From Clostridia bacterium (lineage in GTDB: Bacteria; Bacillota; Clostridia; Christensenellales; Borkfalkiaceae): a stretch of 64,000 nt of DNA. How positions within the stretch are numbered: the first letter of the stretch is position 1; each line of letters begins with the position of its first letter. The notes under the pieces are model-generated. The model saw nothing but the letters and a program-made list of their open reading frames with translations, made no database searches and was not told the origin of the DNA. The translations under genes and the position numbers were made by a program. Below are positions 17,010-25,580 of the stretch, in pieces. The stretch covers positions 86,535 to 150,534 of the forward strand of contig JAFTSN010000025.1 of NCBI GenBank assembly GCA_017467275.1, given 5' to 3'.

Positions 17010-17326
17010 AGCTCCACCAGCCTATCCAAACTGTCAATGACTAACTGTTGCTCCTCCCCCACTAAATACTCTATTTTTGAAAATTGATTTTCCGTAATCT
17101 CCAAAAGCTCCACTAGTCCCTCGTTTGGAACATTATCGCGTATACGCTGTTTTACGGCTGCACTTGCCACATTGTTAATAACAAGTTTTGTATAAACGGA
17201 TTTTTGCATCATAATAAAGCCGATTTTTAATAAAAATTTATGAAAACGGTTATATTCACGCCGATCTTTATCCGTCAGCATAGGTAAATCAAAAAATAGC
17301 ATTAATCTCATAAATTTATAATTCAT
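17006..17326 (-). CDS. cas2: Cas2, spacer acquisition protein
   Basis: I choose the ATG at 17326 (106 residues), because MNYKFMRLMLFFDLP matches the normal Cas2 start; an upstream in-frame start adds 13 residues that do not fit. The conserved aspartate is D13 (FFDLP). The body FHKFLLKIGFIMMQKSVYTK and LLEITENQFSKIEYLVG match type II-A Cas2. It overlaps the cas1 end by 11 nt and the csn2 start by 4 nt. Cas2 dimerises and bridges two Cas1 dimers in the spacer integrase. Confidence 0.95.
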   Translation of the reverse strand: MNYKFMRLMLFFDLPMLTDKDRREYNRFHKFLLKIGFIMMQKSVYTKLVINNVASAAVKQRIRDNVPNEGLVELLEITENQFSKIEYLVGEEQQLVIDSLDRLVEL

Positions 17327-18197
17327 CTTGCGTAATTTTATCAGGAAAAACCAAAAGCTTTTCATCCTGTTCGTCTAATGCGCGAAAAACGCTCTTAACA
17401 AATTGCCGTATCGCCAAATCGAGAGTAGTATTTTTTCCGTCGATAAGAGTTTTATAGTTTAAAACGTTTGTCATTTTTTTCTTAAAATCTCTATCCCCTT
17501 CTTCAAGCATCATAGCAGCACGATCAACGACCACACGGAAAGGTTCCATCAAATCGCAGGCAAGATTAAACGGATTAAATTCGTTGTCGTGCCAAATACC
17601 TAGTTGCGTTAAATACCCGCTCGCCGCTATTTCACGGTTAAAAGCGGAAAGCAAAATCGCATACCCGTAATTCAAGCAGCCATTCAAAAAACCGCCGCCT
17701 TTTCGTGAATTTCCCATACCAAGCACGCAATTAAAGTAAACCTTTGCTGCATGCCCCTCACGATTGGTGACGTCGTTATCTTGCACCTCCAAAACATAAG
17801 AGTTTAATAAGTCCGCCTGTTGAAAAAAACCACCCTCTCGCAAATGCTCGGCTTGCCCCTCAATCTTTCTTTTCACAATCTCTTTCCAAATACGTGCCTT
17901 TATTTCGACGCCCCAAGCAACCTGCTCTTTATAACGTTTCGACGTGTTATGCGCACCGTAATAAGGCATCAATTCCGATTGCGGATTATGCTTTTCATCG
18001 CAAAAAATAATTTTAACGTTCTTTTTTATCAATTCGCACAGGAGAGAAGCAGTTAAAGAAACCGCCGTACTTTGAATAATTAAAGTGTTGATTTCGTCAA
18101 GAAAGATTTTCTTTTCCTGCTCCCCTCGAACGATTAAACTGTTTAGGCGCACTTCGAGTTTCGCTCTATTTTTGATAATGACAATGCGAAACCCCAT
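17316..18197 (-). CDS. cas1: Cas1, CRISPR integrase
   Basis: The protein has 293 residues, the normal size for type II Cas1. Likely metal-binding residues: E147 (NREGHAAK), H203 (GIWHDNEFN) and E218 (CDLMEPFR). Cas1 cuts and joins new spacers at the leader-repeat junction. Its ATG overlaps the cas9 stop in TAATG, so translation is probably coupled. The N-terminal beta domain (MGFRIVIIKNRAKLEVRLNS) is intact and nothing looks truncated. Confidence 0.98.
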   Translation of the reverse strand: MGFRIVIIKNRAKLEVRLNSLIVRGEQEKKIFLDEINTLIIQSTAVSLTASLLCELIKKNVKIIFCDEKHNPQSELMPYYGAHNTSKRYKEQVAWGVEIKARIWKEIVKRKIEGQAEHLREGGFFQQADLLNSYVLEVQDNDVTNREGHAAKVYFNCVLGMGNSRKGGGFLNGCLNYGYAILLSAFNREIAASGYLTQLGIWHDNEFNPFNLACDLMEPFRVVVDRAAMMLEEGDRDFKKKMTNVLNYKTLIDGKNTTLDLAIRQFVKSVFRALDEQDEKLLVFPDKITQDEL

Positions 18198-21100
18198 TAT
18201 ATTTTTTGAATACGCTCAATTAATCCACACGGCGATTGGTGAATGATAGAAAAATCAATATCGGTTATATTTTTCCCTATTAAAAGACTTCCACAGTTTG
18301 CTCCGTCGTTCAATAAGGTCAAATCTGCCTTTTCTGCATTGCACTTCATTACACGAATAATTTGCAACAATACTTTACATTGCTCAAATACTGTTAAGTC
18401 CTCAAAAATCAATTTCTTTTCTTGAAGTTTAGCGCCAAAGCTTCTTACACTTGACAAGCCTTGATAAGTCTTTTGGGAAAGCTTATCAATAATCGTGGTA
18501 TATAACGCTAGATTTTTTTCTTTGTCGGCATAAAGCTTCACTTCGTTTCGATTACTCATAAGCGGAATTTTATCCAACAATTTTTCCGCACTAGACAATT
18601 TACCATTCTTATCCTTTTCAAGCAACTTTACTAACTGCTTTATATATAAATCGATTTTACTATCCGTAAACCATTGTCGTGCGTTATGGATAATAATTCT
18701 ATTTCCTGATGCAACACCAGCAATCCACACTTTGTAGCCATTTATAGATACGAGAGATTTTACTTTTAATTTCCTCACAAGAATTACGGGCTCAATTAAG
18801 CCGTTTGTCTGTAAAAATTCCTCAATAGCATTCTTGTTTTTCCTTGCCATATAATCGACAAGCACAGGAATTGCCTCTATCGTCTTTATTAAGTTTCCTT
18901 TCTTATCTTTCGATTGCACGATTATAAAATACGCTGTTTTTAAAGACTTAAATCCACCGTATTTTTCTGTTTGATTATATGGAGCGACATTCTTACGAGG
19001 TGCAGTAATCGCCCTGTCTTCTTTTGAATATACCGTTTCGTCATAGAATGCACCTTGATTGGTATACGAATATCTTGTCACAGACATGCTTGTCCGCATG
19101 ACGATTTTCTTAACTCGTTCAATATCTTCTGCCCCCGACCAAGCACCGTCGATTTTCCAACGATAGATTTTCTCCAAATTGTAACCGCGCTGAACTCCCT
19201 CTTTATCGGTATAAAAATAGGAGGCGTTTGAAGTGAATTTCGTGTCGTATATATTCCCGACAATGATGTTTAAATAAGCGTCACGCGCATGATGCAAATC
19301 ATTTGTTTCACGACATTTGACAATACCATGTCTCTGTTTAAAGTCGTCGACATTCTTCGCCTTGCTATAAACAATCTTTGTCCCAAACGGCTCGTATTTG
19401 CATTTTAACAGCTCTGCCACCGCCTTTACCGTTTGATTCGTCACCACCAACTGACGATTAACAAAGCCTCTGAAATCCTCCTCGCTTAACGGGCTCATTC
19501 TTGTCAAGCGCGCATACTTTTCAGAAGACATCAAGCCTTTTTCTTTTAAAATACGCCAAAATCCTTGCTGCTCCGTAAATCCTTGCGGCAAGGGATATGT
19601 ATTGGTTTTTTCCGCATTTTTCTTACGCTCCACAAGCACTTTATTGTCAAGACTGTCATCTTTGGTCATGGATTGCGGAACAATATGATCCACGTCATAC
19701 AAATCGGTTGCCAGCTGCTCCAATTTAATCGAATTTCCCGTGTAGGCGCACTTACCCAATTGCAGGAAATATAAATACAACCGCTCGGAACGTAAACGGG
19801 AATCGGTCATATCCTCACGATTGAGTTCTTTTGTTAACGCTTCCAACTCGCGACAGTCCGAGCCCAACCCCTTGTATAATTCCAAAATCTTGGCTTTACG
19901 GGAGAGCTTACGCCCTTGATCGCCTTTTTCGCCATGCTCGCGCGTCACTTCTATAAAAATCTTATCCGGCGCTTTTCCCACCGCTTTCACGTATTCATCT
20001 GCCATTTGCAGAGCCTGCCAAATCCCTCGGCGCACCATTGGAGAAACATACAATTCTTCCACATCCTTATAGGAGAGCTCCTCCGTTCTTCCCGCATTTT
20101 CCCCGTCGATCGCTTCCTTGAAGGAAAACTCATCCGCAAACAGAAGCTGGTTAAAATTGTAATTCGTGTGATACAGGCGGTTTAAAACAGTGTAAACCTC
20201 GCCAGTCGCAGAATCCGCTCCACCAATAATTTCACAAAGCAATTTTTTAGAAAGACGACCGAATTCCTTGAACGACGTCAACCCCTTCAACCACTTGATA
20301 TTTTCTTTGATTGAAGAGATCTCTCCGTAGTGTTGCAATATCATTTCTTCCACGAGCCTCTTATCCGTATTGAGTGTATGCCAAAGAATGATATTTTCAA
20401 ATATTTCAGGTTTCTCATCCACCAACGAGCCAAACCTGTCTTTAAAATTCACATACGCGTTCATGTTTGCTTTCAGGTCGGTCATCGAATCAAAACCGCC
20501 TAAAATATCTCTGCTTTCCGCTTGCGTACAATAACCGCACGCCACGAGATATTCCCTAATCTGCTTTGCCCCCACTTTCTTTTGCTTTAAGTATACATTT
20601 CGGAAAATTTCCTGTTTTAAAGAAATGGAAATCGGCTCTCCGTTTATCCGCAATTTATTAATTTGATTGAGTACGTCAAACGCCTGATAGTACATCGACC
20701 CTTTCGGCAACACGTCTTGTGTGTGCAAATACGTGCACTTATTCGTCATGCGACGAATAAATCCTTCGTTGCTTTTCGCCTTGTCCACGACCTCGTCAAA
20801 ATTCCAAGGCGTGATTTTTTCATTCCTCCCCGTTTTACGAACCATCCAGCCGTTTTTGCCCGAGGGATTCAGAGGCCCCACATAATAGGGAATTCTGAAA
20901 AGAAAGATCGATTTAATTTTTTCCGCCGCCGAATACCCGTCTTCATCCTTTTGTGCAAAAACAGGATATTTCTCGCAAAGAGCTTTCAAGATGCAATCGA
21001 GCTCTATGCCGTTGATTTGATGCGGGAACAGACCGTTATCTGCATGCAATATCTTGGGCAGAAAATTTTTGTCTTCGATCTCCGAAAGAATCGCGTGAAG

Positions 21101-22285
21101 CGTCTCTTTATCCGTTACGTCCGTTGCACGTAACGTTTTTACCAAAAATTTATAAAACTCTTCCGCAGCGCATTTTTTCTCATTATGCAGCTGCTTTGCG
21201 CCCTTAGACTTATTGTACCCTATATAATTAACATAATTATTTTTCTCCTTTCTCGAGCGGAAAATTGCATAATAGGTTTCCTGCGGATAATTTGCCCGTA
21301 CAAATTCTTTTAATTGTTTGAGATCCCTTTGATGTTTTTCATATAAAGCAACCATCGCCGTGGAAATATTTTCATTCCCGCCTAAAACCTTTTCAAAAAC
21401 GGTAAAATTATAAATGGCGCGTGCCGCATTCAAAAGCTCGAAATGCTCCCCATCAAACGACTCGCTCATCGCTTCAAAATTCTCATCCGTAAGACCGTCG
21501 AAAGAAAAACTTTTTTGTTCTTTGTATTTTTCCGCATGCTCCACCCCGAACAATTTTTTAGGGGAAACCGTTGCGCCAAACAACAGCGCAATCCACTCTT
21601 TCTTTTCAGGCGTCGTCGCACCAAACAAAACCGCGCCCTCTTTTTTCTTATCGTTTTTGCCCTTTCTCTCTAAAGCCAAGGCTTTGAAGTCTTCCGCTCT
21701 ATCCTCTTGAAGCCGCAAATCAACTTCTAAATCCAATTCGCCGACAAAATAGTTATACGTCTGAAACAACTTCCGAATGTCGCGAATCTCGCCCATGTCC
21801 CCCTCGAAAAGGAAGTGCCCACGGTATTTCACAATATGATGCAGAGCAAGATAATAATGGCGCGCGTCCATCCTTTTCTCCGTTCCCTCAATCAATGCCT
21901 TTCGTAAATGAAAAATCGTCGGAAAATCCTTATAAAACTCCGCGTCCGTATAATCCGCGTCAGCAAATAACGAAAATCTCGTCTCCAATTCTTTAGCCTT
22001 ATCCTCTTCGTAAAAGCCGCTGTTATTTAAACGCAAAAAGAAATTCGCGTCCTCTATAAAAGGAGCAAAAACCCCCTGTAAAAAATCAATACGCTGTTTG
22101 CGCCGCTCTAATCTTCTTCGCGCCGTCCGCTTTGCGCGACGCTCCGAAGCGTCTTTCGCTTCATCAAACAAACGCACCGCCCACAGATCTTTTCCCTTTG
22201 CACGCAACAAATTATACTGTTCGTCCGTACAAGCCATACCCACCGATTCGGTACCGATATCCATGCCTAAATAAAATTTTTTCAT
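18197..22285 (-). CDS. cas9: Cas9, type II-A RNA-guided DNA endonuclease
   Basis: The protein has 1362 residues, close to the 1368 of Streptococcus pyogenes Cas9. RuvC-I: D9 in YLGMDIGTESVG. Arginine-rich bridge helix about 49-65. Recognition lobe about 70-750. RuvC-II: E779 in IFIEVTREHGE. HNH: D866, H867 (VDHIVPQSM) and N890 (ERKKNAEKTN). RuvC-III: H999 and D1002 (LHHARDAYLNIIV). The C-terminal 300 residues are the PAM-interacting region; the PAM cannot be read from sequence. TTTTGGAGG precedes the ATG. All nuclease residues are present, so both strands should be cut. It heads cas9-cas1-cas2-csn2, with tracrRNA divergent in its 5' region. Confidence 0.99.
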   Translation of the reverse strand: MKKFYLGMDIGTESVGMACTDEQYNLLRAKGKDLWAVRLFDEAKDASERRAKRTARRRLERRKQRIDFLQGVFAPFIEDANFFLRLNNSGFYEEDKAKELETRFSLFADADYTDAEFYKDFPTIFHLRKALIEGTEKRMDARHYYLALHHIVKYRGHFLFEGDMGEIRDIRKLFQTYNYFVGELDLEVDLRLQEDRAEDFKALALERKGKNDKKKEGAVLFGATTPEKKEWIALLFGATVSPKKLFGVEHAEKYKEQKSFSFDGLTDENFEAMSESFDGEHFELLNAARAIYNFTVFEKVLGGNENISTAMVALYEKHQRDLKQLKEFVRANYPQETYYAIFRSRKEKNNYVNYIGYNKSKGAKQLHNEKKCAAEEFYKFLVKTLRATDVTDKETLHAILSEIEDKNFLPKILHADNGLFPHQINGIELDCILKALCEKYPVFAQKDEDGYSAAEKIKSIFLFRIPYYVGPLNPSGKNGWMVRKTGRNEKITPWNFDEVVDKAKSNEGFIRRMTNKCTYLHTQDVLPKGSMYYQAFDVLNQINKLRINGEPISISLKQEIFRNVYLKQKKVGAKQIREYLVACGYCTQAESRDILGGFDSMTDLKANMNAYVNFKDRFGSLVDEKPEIFENIILWHTLNTDKRLVEEMILQHYGEISSIKENIKWLKGLTSFKEFGRLSKKLLCEIIGGADSATGEVYTVLNRLYHTNYNFNQLLFADEFSFKEAIDGENAGRTEELSYKDVEELYVSPMVRRGIWQALQMADEYVKAVGKAPDKIFIEVTREHGEKGDQGRKLSRKAKILELYKGLGSDCRELEALTKELNREDMTDSRLRSERLYLYFLQLGKCAYTGNSIKLEQLATDLYDVDHIVPQSMTKDDSLDNKVLVERKKNAEKTNTYPLPQGFTEQQGFWRILKEKGLMSSEKYARLTRMSPLSEEDFRGFVNRQLVVTNQTVKAVAELLKCKYEPFGTKIVYSKAKNVDDFKQRHGIVKCRETNDLHHARDAYLNIIVGNIYDTKFTSNASYFYTDKEGVQRGYNLEKIYRWKIDGAWSGAEDIERVKKIVMRTSMSVTRYSYTNQGAFYDETVYSKEDRAITAPRKNVAPYNQTEKYGGFKSLKTAYFIIVQSKDKKGNLIKTIEAIPVLVDYMARKNKNAIEEFLQTNGLIEPVILVRKLKVKSLVSINGYKVWIAGVASGNRIIIHNARQWFTDSKIDLYIKQLVKLLEKDKNGKLSSAEKLLDKIPLMSNRNEVKLYADKEKNLALYTTIIDKLSQKTYQGLSSVRSFGAKLQEKKLIFEDLTVFEQCKVLLQIIRVMKCNAEKADLTLLNDGANCGSLLIGKNITDIDFSIIHQSPCGLIERIQKI

Positions 22286-22303
22286 TTTTTTCCTCCAAAA
22301 CTC

Positions 22304-22332
22304 TTGACAAATTTATTTTTCTATGTTAATCT
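22304..22332 (+). promoter_or_regulatory. tracrRNA promoter
   Basis: -35 TTGACA (22304-22309), 17-nt spacer, -10 TAATCT (22327-22332) preceded by TGT, an extended -10. It lies in the cas9 5' region and points away from cas9. The predicted start falls at about 22339, exactly where the anti-repeat begins. Confidence 0.8.
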
Positions 22333-22338
22333 ATGAAT

Positions 22339-22432
22339 ACAGAATAAACAAGACGAGTTCAAATAAAGATTTATTCTAACCACTTGTTCGCATTGGGCGA
22401 CGTGCTCTCCGTTTCGGAGAGCTTTTCTTTTT
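22339..22432 (+). ncRNA. tracrRNA
   Basis: Predicted from base pairing. Bases 22339-22354 (ACAGAATAAACAAGAC) pair with crRNA repeat positions 9-23 through 15 base pairs with one bulged A. A GA / GAGU internal bulge follows, then UCAAAU pairs with the first six repeat bases GUUUGA. This is the same upper stem, bulge, lower stem plan as the S. pyogenes guide. Downstream of the lower stem comes about 45 nt that should contain the nexus, then a terminator hairpin (GCTCTCCG, loop TTT, CGGAGAGC, 22404-22422) and TTTTCTTTTT. The RNA would be about 90 nt. The terminator ends against the stop codon of the convergent WYL regulator. Confidence 0.9.
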
Positions 22433-23432
22433 AGTCCCCGTAAATAGTAGTAATTTCTCGGATATACGCCCGCAACTTTTTCACGACGTCATTTGGCGCC
22501 GTGATTTTTAATTGTGTTCCGAACGCACAACACCATGCCAAAAACGTAGGACTCACATGCACGTCGGCACAAAACACAAGCTCTCCGTCCGCTTCTTTTA
22601 ATTTAACGCTCTCTCCGAATTTATCGTAAATAACCCCAAGCAGCTCCTTACTTGCATGAAATTCAACCCGTTGCTCTTCGCCGCCAAACATTGAAAACAA
22701 TTTTCTCTTGCGCGCAGACAGTTCGCGCCGTTTTTCATTCGCTTCCTCACTCGACGGTTCTTCAAGCATACGGACAGAATCCATTCGATCCACGCGATAA
22801 TGGGAAATTTGTCCGTAATAATCCTCATAACAAAACAGATAATAATAACCGTTATCAAAGACGGTTCCTAGGGGATTCACTTTATATACTTTCTTCTTTT
22901 CCGGATTCCGCTTGCTCATGCGGTATACCCGCTGATAAGACAAGTCGTAATCAAAATAGTGAAAAGATATTTTCTTCTTATTTAAGACCGCCTGTGAAAT
23001 CTCACTGACCGCATAAAAAATATTTTTGTTTTTACTCTTTGGTGTTGTGAATTCCACGATGTTTTGTTTTAATACTTTCCCACGCGCACTCCCTGCCAGC
23101 TCCGCTATCTTTTCAACAAGTTCTTCCGTCTTTTGCTGGGTAATAAAACTTGCCGCCTGCACTGCGTCCATCAAAATCAACACTTCGGGAATGGAAATAT
23201 TACGATCGGCAACGTAATATTCGTTTTGCTTGCCTCGTTTGCAAAAAATCTCATAACCGTATTTTCGCAGAGTTTTTACGTCCTGATAAAGCGTGGAACG
23301 AACGCAATTGATCCCGATTTCTCCTAATTTTTTAATCAGCGTCTCCGTCAAAATCGGATGCTCTTCATCTGTTTCCCGAAACAAAATCTCCCAAATTTTC
23401 AATATCCGAATTCGTTTTGGTTCCTTTCCCAT
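22431..23432 (-). CDS. WYL-domain transcriptional regulator
   Basis: The protein has 333 residues. N-terminal winged helix-turn-helix (about 8-75: HPILTETLIKKLGEIGINCV then RSTLYQDVKTLRKYGYEI). The WYL domain covers about 140-225 (KKKISFHYFDYDL; YKVNPLGTVFDNGYYYLFCY; HYRVDRMDSV), and a C-terminal WCX-like extension about 255-333 contains FLAWCCAFG. WYL domains sense small ligands, often nucleotides, and several regulate CRISPR loci. It has its own promoter and lies on the same strand as cas9 with 145 nt between. On the minus strand I see no terminator between them, so cas9 may be partly co-transcribed. A role in cas control is inferred from position. Confidence 0.88.
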   Translation of the reverse strand: MGKEPKRIRILKIWEILFRETDEEHPILTETLIKKLGEIGINCVRSTLYQDVKTLRKYGYEIFCKRGKQNEYYVADRNISIPEVLILMDAVQAASFITQQKTEELVEKIAELAGSARGKVLKQNIVEFTTPKSKNKNIFYAVSEISQAVLNKKKISFHYFDYDLSYQRVYRMSKRNPEKKKVYKVNPLGTVFDNGYYYLFCYEDYYGQISHYRVDRMDSVRMLEEPSSEEANEKRRELSARKRKLFSMFGGEEQRVEFHASKELLGVIYDKFGESVKLKEADGELVFCADVHVSPTFLAWCCAFGTQLKITAPNDVVKKLRAYIREITTIYGD

Positions 23433-23466
23433 ATTTTTTCCTTTTTTGTTAAATTTTACTATTTAT

Positions 23467-23495
23467 AGTATAACACAATTTTTTTTATTTGTAAA
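23467..23495 (-). promoter_or_regulatory. Promoter of the WYL regulator, overlapped by a palindrome
   Basis: On the minus strand: -35 TTTACA (23490-23495), 17-nt spacer, -10 TATACT (23467-23472). A perfect palindrome TACTATTTATAGTA (23457-23470) overlaps the -10 and start site. Another inverted pair, TGTCG and CGACA, lies upstream of the -35 (23504-23521). Either could be an autoregulatory operator. Confidence 0.75.
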
Positions 23496-23542
23496 TCCCC
23501 AAATGTCGTCATTTTGCGACAGTTATCATAAAAAACGCGCAG

Positions 23543-23577
23543 AAAAAGACGAGACCAAAATAAATCTCGTCCTTTTT
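23543..23577 (-). terminator. Terminator of the 23681-47621 operon
   Basis: The stem GACGAGA / TCTCGTC has a 10-nt loop and is flanked by A5 and T5, so it can work in both directions. It lies about 105 nt past the stop of the last operon gene and before the WYL promoter. The remaining bases between 23578 and 23680 hold nothing I recognise. Confidence 0.85.
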
Positions 23578-23680
23578 ATGCACTGACAGCTTTTTTGCAA
23601 GCACATGTTGGCTTTCTCTCATAAAAAGATGTCTTTCAAATATTTTCGTTCACTGGAACAATTTAATCAATAAATAAATT

Positions 23681-25570
23681 TTAAACCGTCTCCCATTTCA
23701 ACGAAGGCGCTTTGCCGTCTCCAAATACCCATACGCTTTCCAAATAACCGTTACGGTATTCCAAAACCTTCAACGCGTCCGTACTCTTTGCCGTGATCCC
23801 GTCGCCCTTTCCGACCGAAGAATTACCGATACGGTCAATCGGCGCCAACGTATTGTCATAGTAACAATCCTTATATACGTTCGCATACGATCCCCCCACG
23901 GTCACGCCGACAAACCCGCCGACCTTGATCTGCTCGCCATTCTCCGCCTGTAGCGTTGTCATCGAGATACAACGTACAACCGACACGTTATACCCCTCGG
24001 TTCTTCCGATAAATCCGCCCACGTGCGCGAGCGTAGAGTTGGTGTTTTCGATTGAGCCCGAAACGTAGCAATCGGCAACTTTCCCAGTACCCATGTACCC
24101 GACGAAGCCGCCGCAATACGAAGCGTTCGTCTCAATCTCTACCGCCGCCTTACACTCTGAAACCGTCAACGCGTTATCGGTAAACAATCCGATAAAGCCG
24201 CCGCAATAGGTGGCTTCGCCGCCTATGAGCGAGATCTTTGCCTCCACGCTGCAACGGGTAATCTCACTTTGCCCCGTCGGCTCGTATACTTTTCCAATCA
24301 AGCCGCCCGTCACACAATACGACGAAGTTATCGTGCCTTCAAACGTCACGCCCGCCATGCTCGTTCCACGCGCGATGCCCGCGATCCCACCGACGTATCC
24401 CACGCCGTTTTGCGAAGCAACCGTTACGCTCGCCGATACCTTGCATGCGATCAATTCCGAATTACTCACTCTCGCCGCAAGTGCTCCCACCGCATCGCCG
24501 TGCTCTGTCAACGTTTGTGAAATCACCGAATTTTCCAACGTCAAATTTTTCACTTTCGCGCCGTCCAAGAGAGCGAAAAGCGGTCCGCTTAAGCCTATAA
24601 TTTTAAACCCGTTACCGTCCAAACTTCCTTTAAAGCTTTCCACTTGCCTAAACGTAGAAACGGACGAGAAATCAATATTTGCAGTCAATTTATAATAGCC
24701 CGTTTCCCCCATTTGCATCAAGTCCGCCGCCGTTGTAATCTCTTTGGGATTCCGTTCGGACACCTTCCCCACGCTGACCGACTCGGAAAGCTCGGAAGGA
24801 TAATCCGTTTCTGACTCCGCCCGTATTTGCACTTCGGAAAGATCCGCTTCGGAAAGTTCCGCGGGGATCTCGAAGCGGTTATCCGTCACGCTCGTGTATT
24901 TTACACCATTATTAAATACCGTATAGCCCGTCGCAAATTCCACAGCGTCCCAAACGAGCGTCGTTTGGTTCTCGAAACGGAAATTTTTGGGCGCAGCAAG
25001 CAATATCGGCAATTTGAGCGGCTCGCTGAATTCCGAAGAAATCAACGTCCCCGCCTCGTTCCCGCGCGCAAGCACCTTTACGACGTTTTCCTCCGTCGCC
25101 TCAAACGAAAAGCTGTTTTCTTCCGCGTAATATTGTACGCCGTCCACGCTCACGATATAGCCGTTGGCAAGCGCCACCTCTACCCACACGAGCGTTTCGC
25201 CTTCCTGTTTGAGTCCCGTCGGCGTTTCCAGCTTCCACTGCAACGTCTCTTGCAGAATTTGCGAATATTCGCTCTCCGTTTCGCCGTTCACCGCTTTGAC
25301 ACGCGTGGAAACGGTCCCGTATACGCCGTCCGCAAACGCGTAAACGTTATCCTGCGTTTGGTACTCCGTACCGTTTATTTCTATGACGTAACCGCTCGCA
25401 CCGTCCACTTCCGTCCATAAAAGCTCTCGTTCGGAAAGAGTAAGCCCCGTTGGCTTATTAAGCGTTACGGAAATCGGCTCCTTCCTGCCTTTCTCGCCAC
25501 AAGCAGCCCCGAAAGCCGCCACTATACATACCGCAACGGCGGTAAAAATCCATGAAACGTATTTTTTCAC
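23681..25570 (-). CDS. Surface lipoprotein with fibronectin-like repeats and GLUG-type repeats
   Basis: The protein has 629 residues and uses a GTG start after AAGGAGAAAGTT. Lipobox AFGAACG (Cys24). Residues about 35-265 contain three repeats of a short fibronectin-III-like unit with the pattern W..V..A.GY.V.I.G (LLWTEVDGASGYVIEINGTE; LVWVEVALANGYIVSVDGV; LVWDAVEFATGYTVFNNGV). Residues about 270-600 form a beta-helix of GLUG-type repeats (SLDGNGFKIIGLSG; GGFIGLFTDN; GGFVGYMGTGKVADCYVSGS; GGFIGRTEG). Probably a surface adhesion or glycan-binding protein. It is the last gene of the mannoside operon and a full-length paralog of the 603-residue protein at 32297-34108. No catalytic motif seen. Confidence 0.8.
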   Translation of the reverse strand: MKKYVSWIFTAVAVCIVAAFGAACGEKGRKEPISVTLNKPTGLTLSERELLWTEVDGASGYVIEINGTEYQTQDNVYAFADGVYGTVSTRVKAVNGETESEYSQILQETLQWKLETPTGLKQEGETLVWVEVALANGYIVSVDGVQYYAEENSFSFEATEENVVKVLARGNEAGTLISSEFSEPLKLPILLAAPKNFRFENQTTLVWDAVEFATGYTVFNNGVKYTSVTDNRFEIPAELSEADLSEVQIRAESETDYPSELSESVSVGKVSERNPKEITTAADLMQMGETGYYKLTANIDFSSVSTFRQVESFKGSLDGNGFKIIGLSGPLFALLDGAKVKNLTLENSVISQTLTEHGDAVGALAARVSNSELIACKVSASVTVASQNGVGYVGGIAGIARGTSMAGVTFEGTITSSYCVTGGLIGKVYEPTGQSEITRCSVEAKISLIGGEATYCGGFIGLFTDNALTVSECKAAVEIETNASYCGGFVGYMGTGKVADCYVSGSIENTNSTLAHVGGFIGRTEGYNVSVVRCISMTTLQAENGEQIKVGGFVGVTVGGSYANVYKDCYYDNTLAPIDRIGNSSVGKGDGITAKSTDALKVLEYRNGYLESVWVFGDGKAPSLKWETV

Positions 25571-25580
25571 AACTTTCTCC

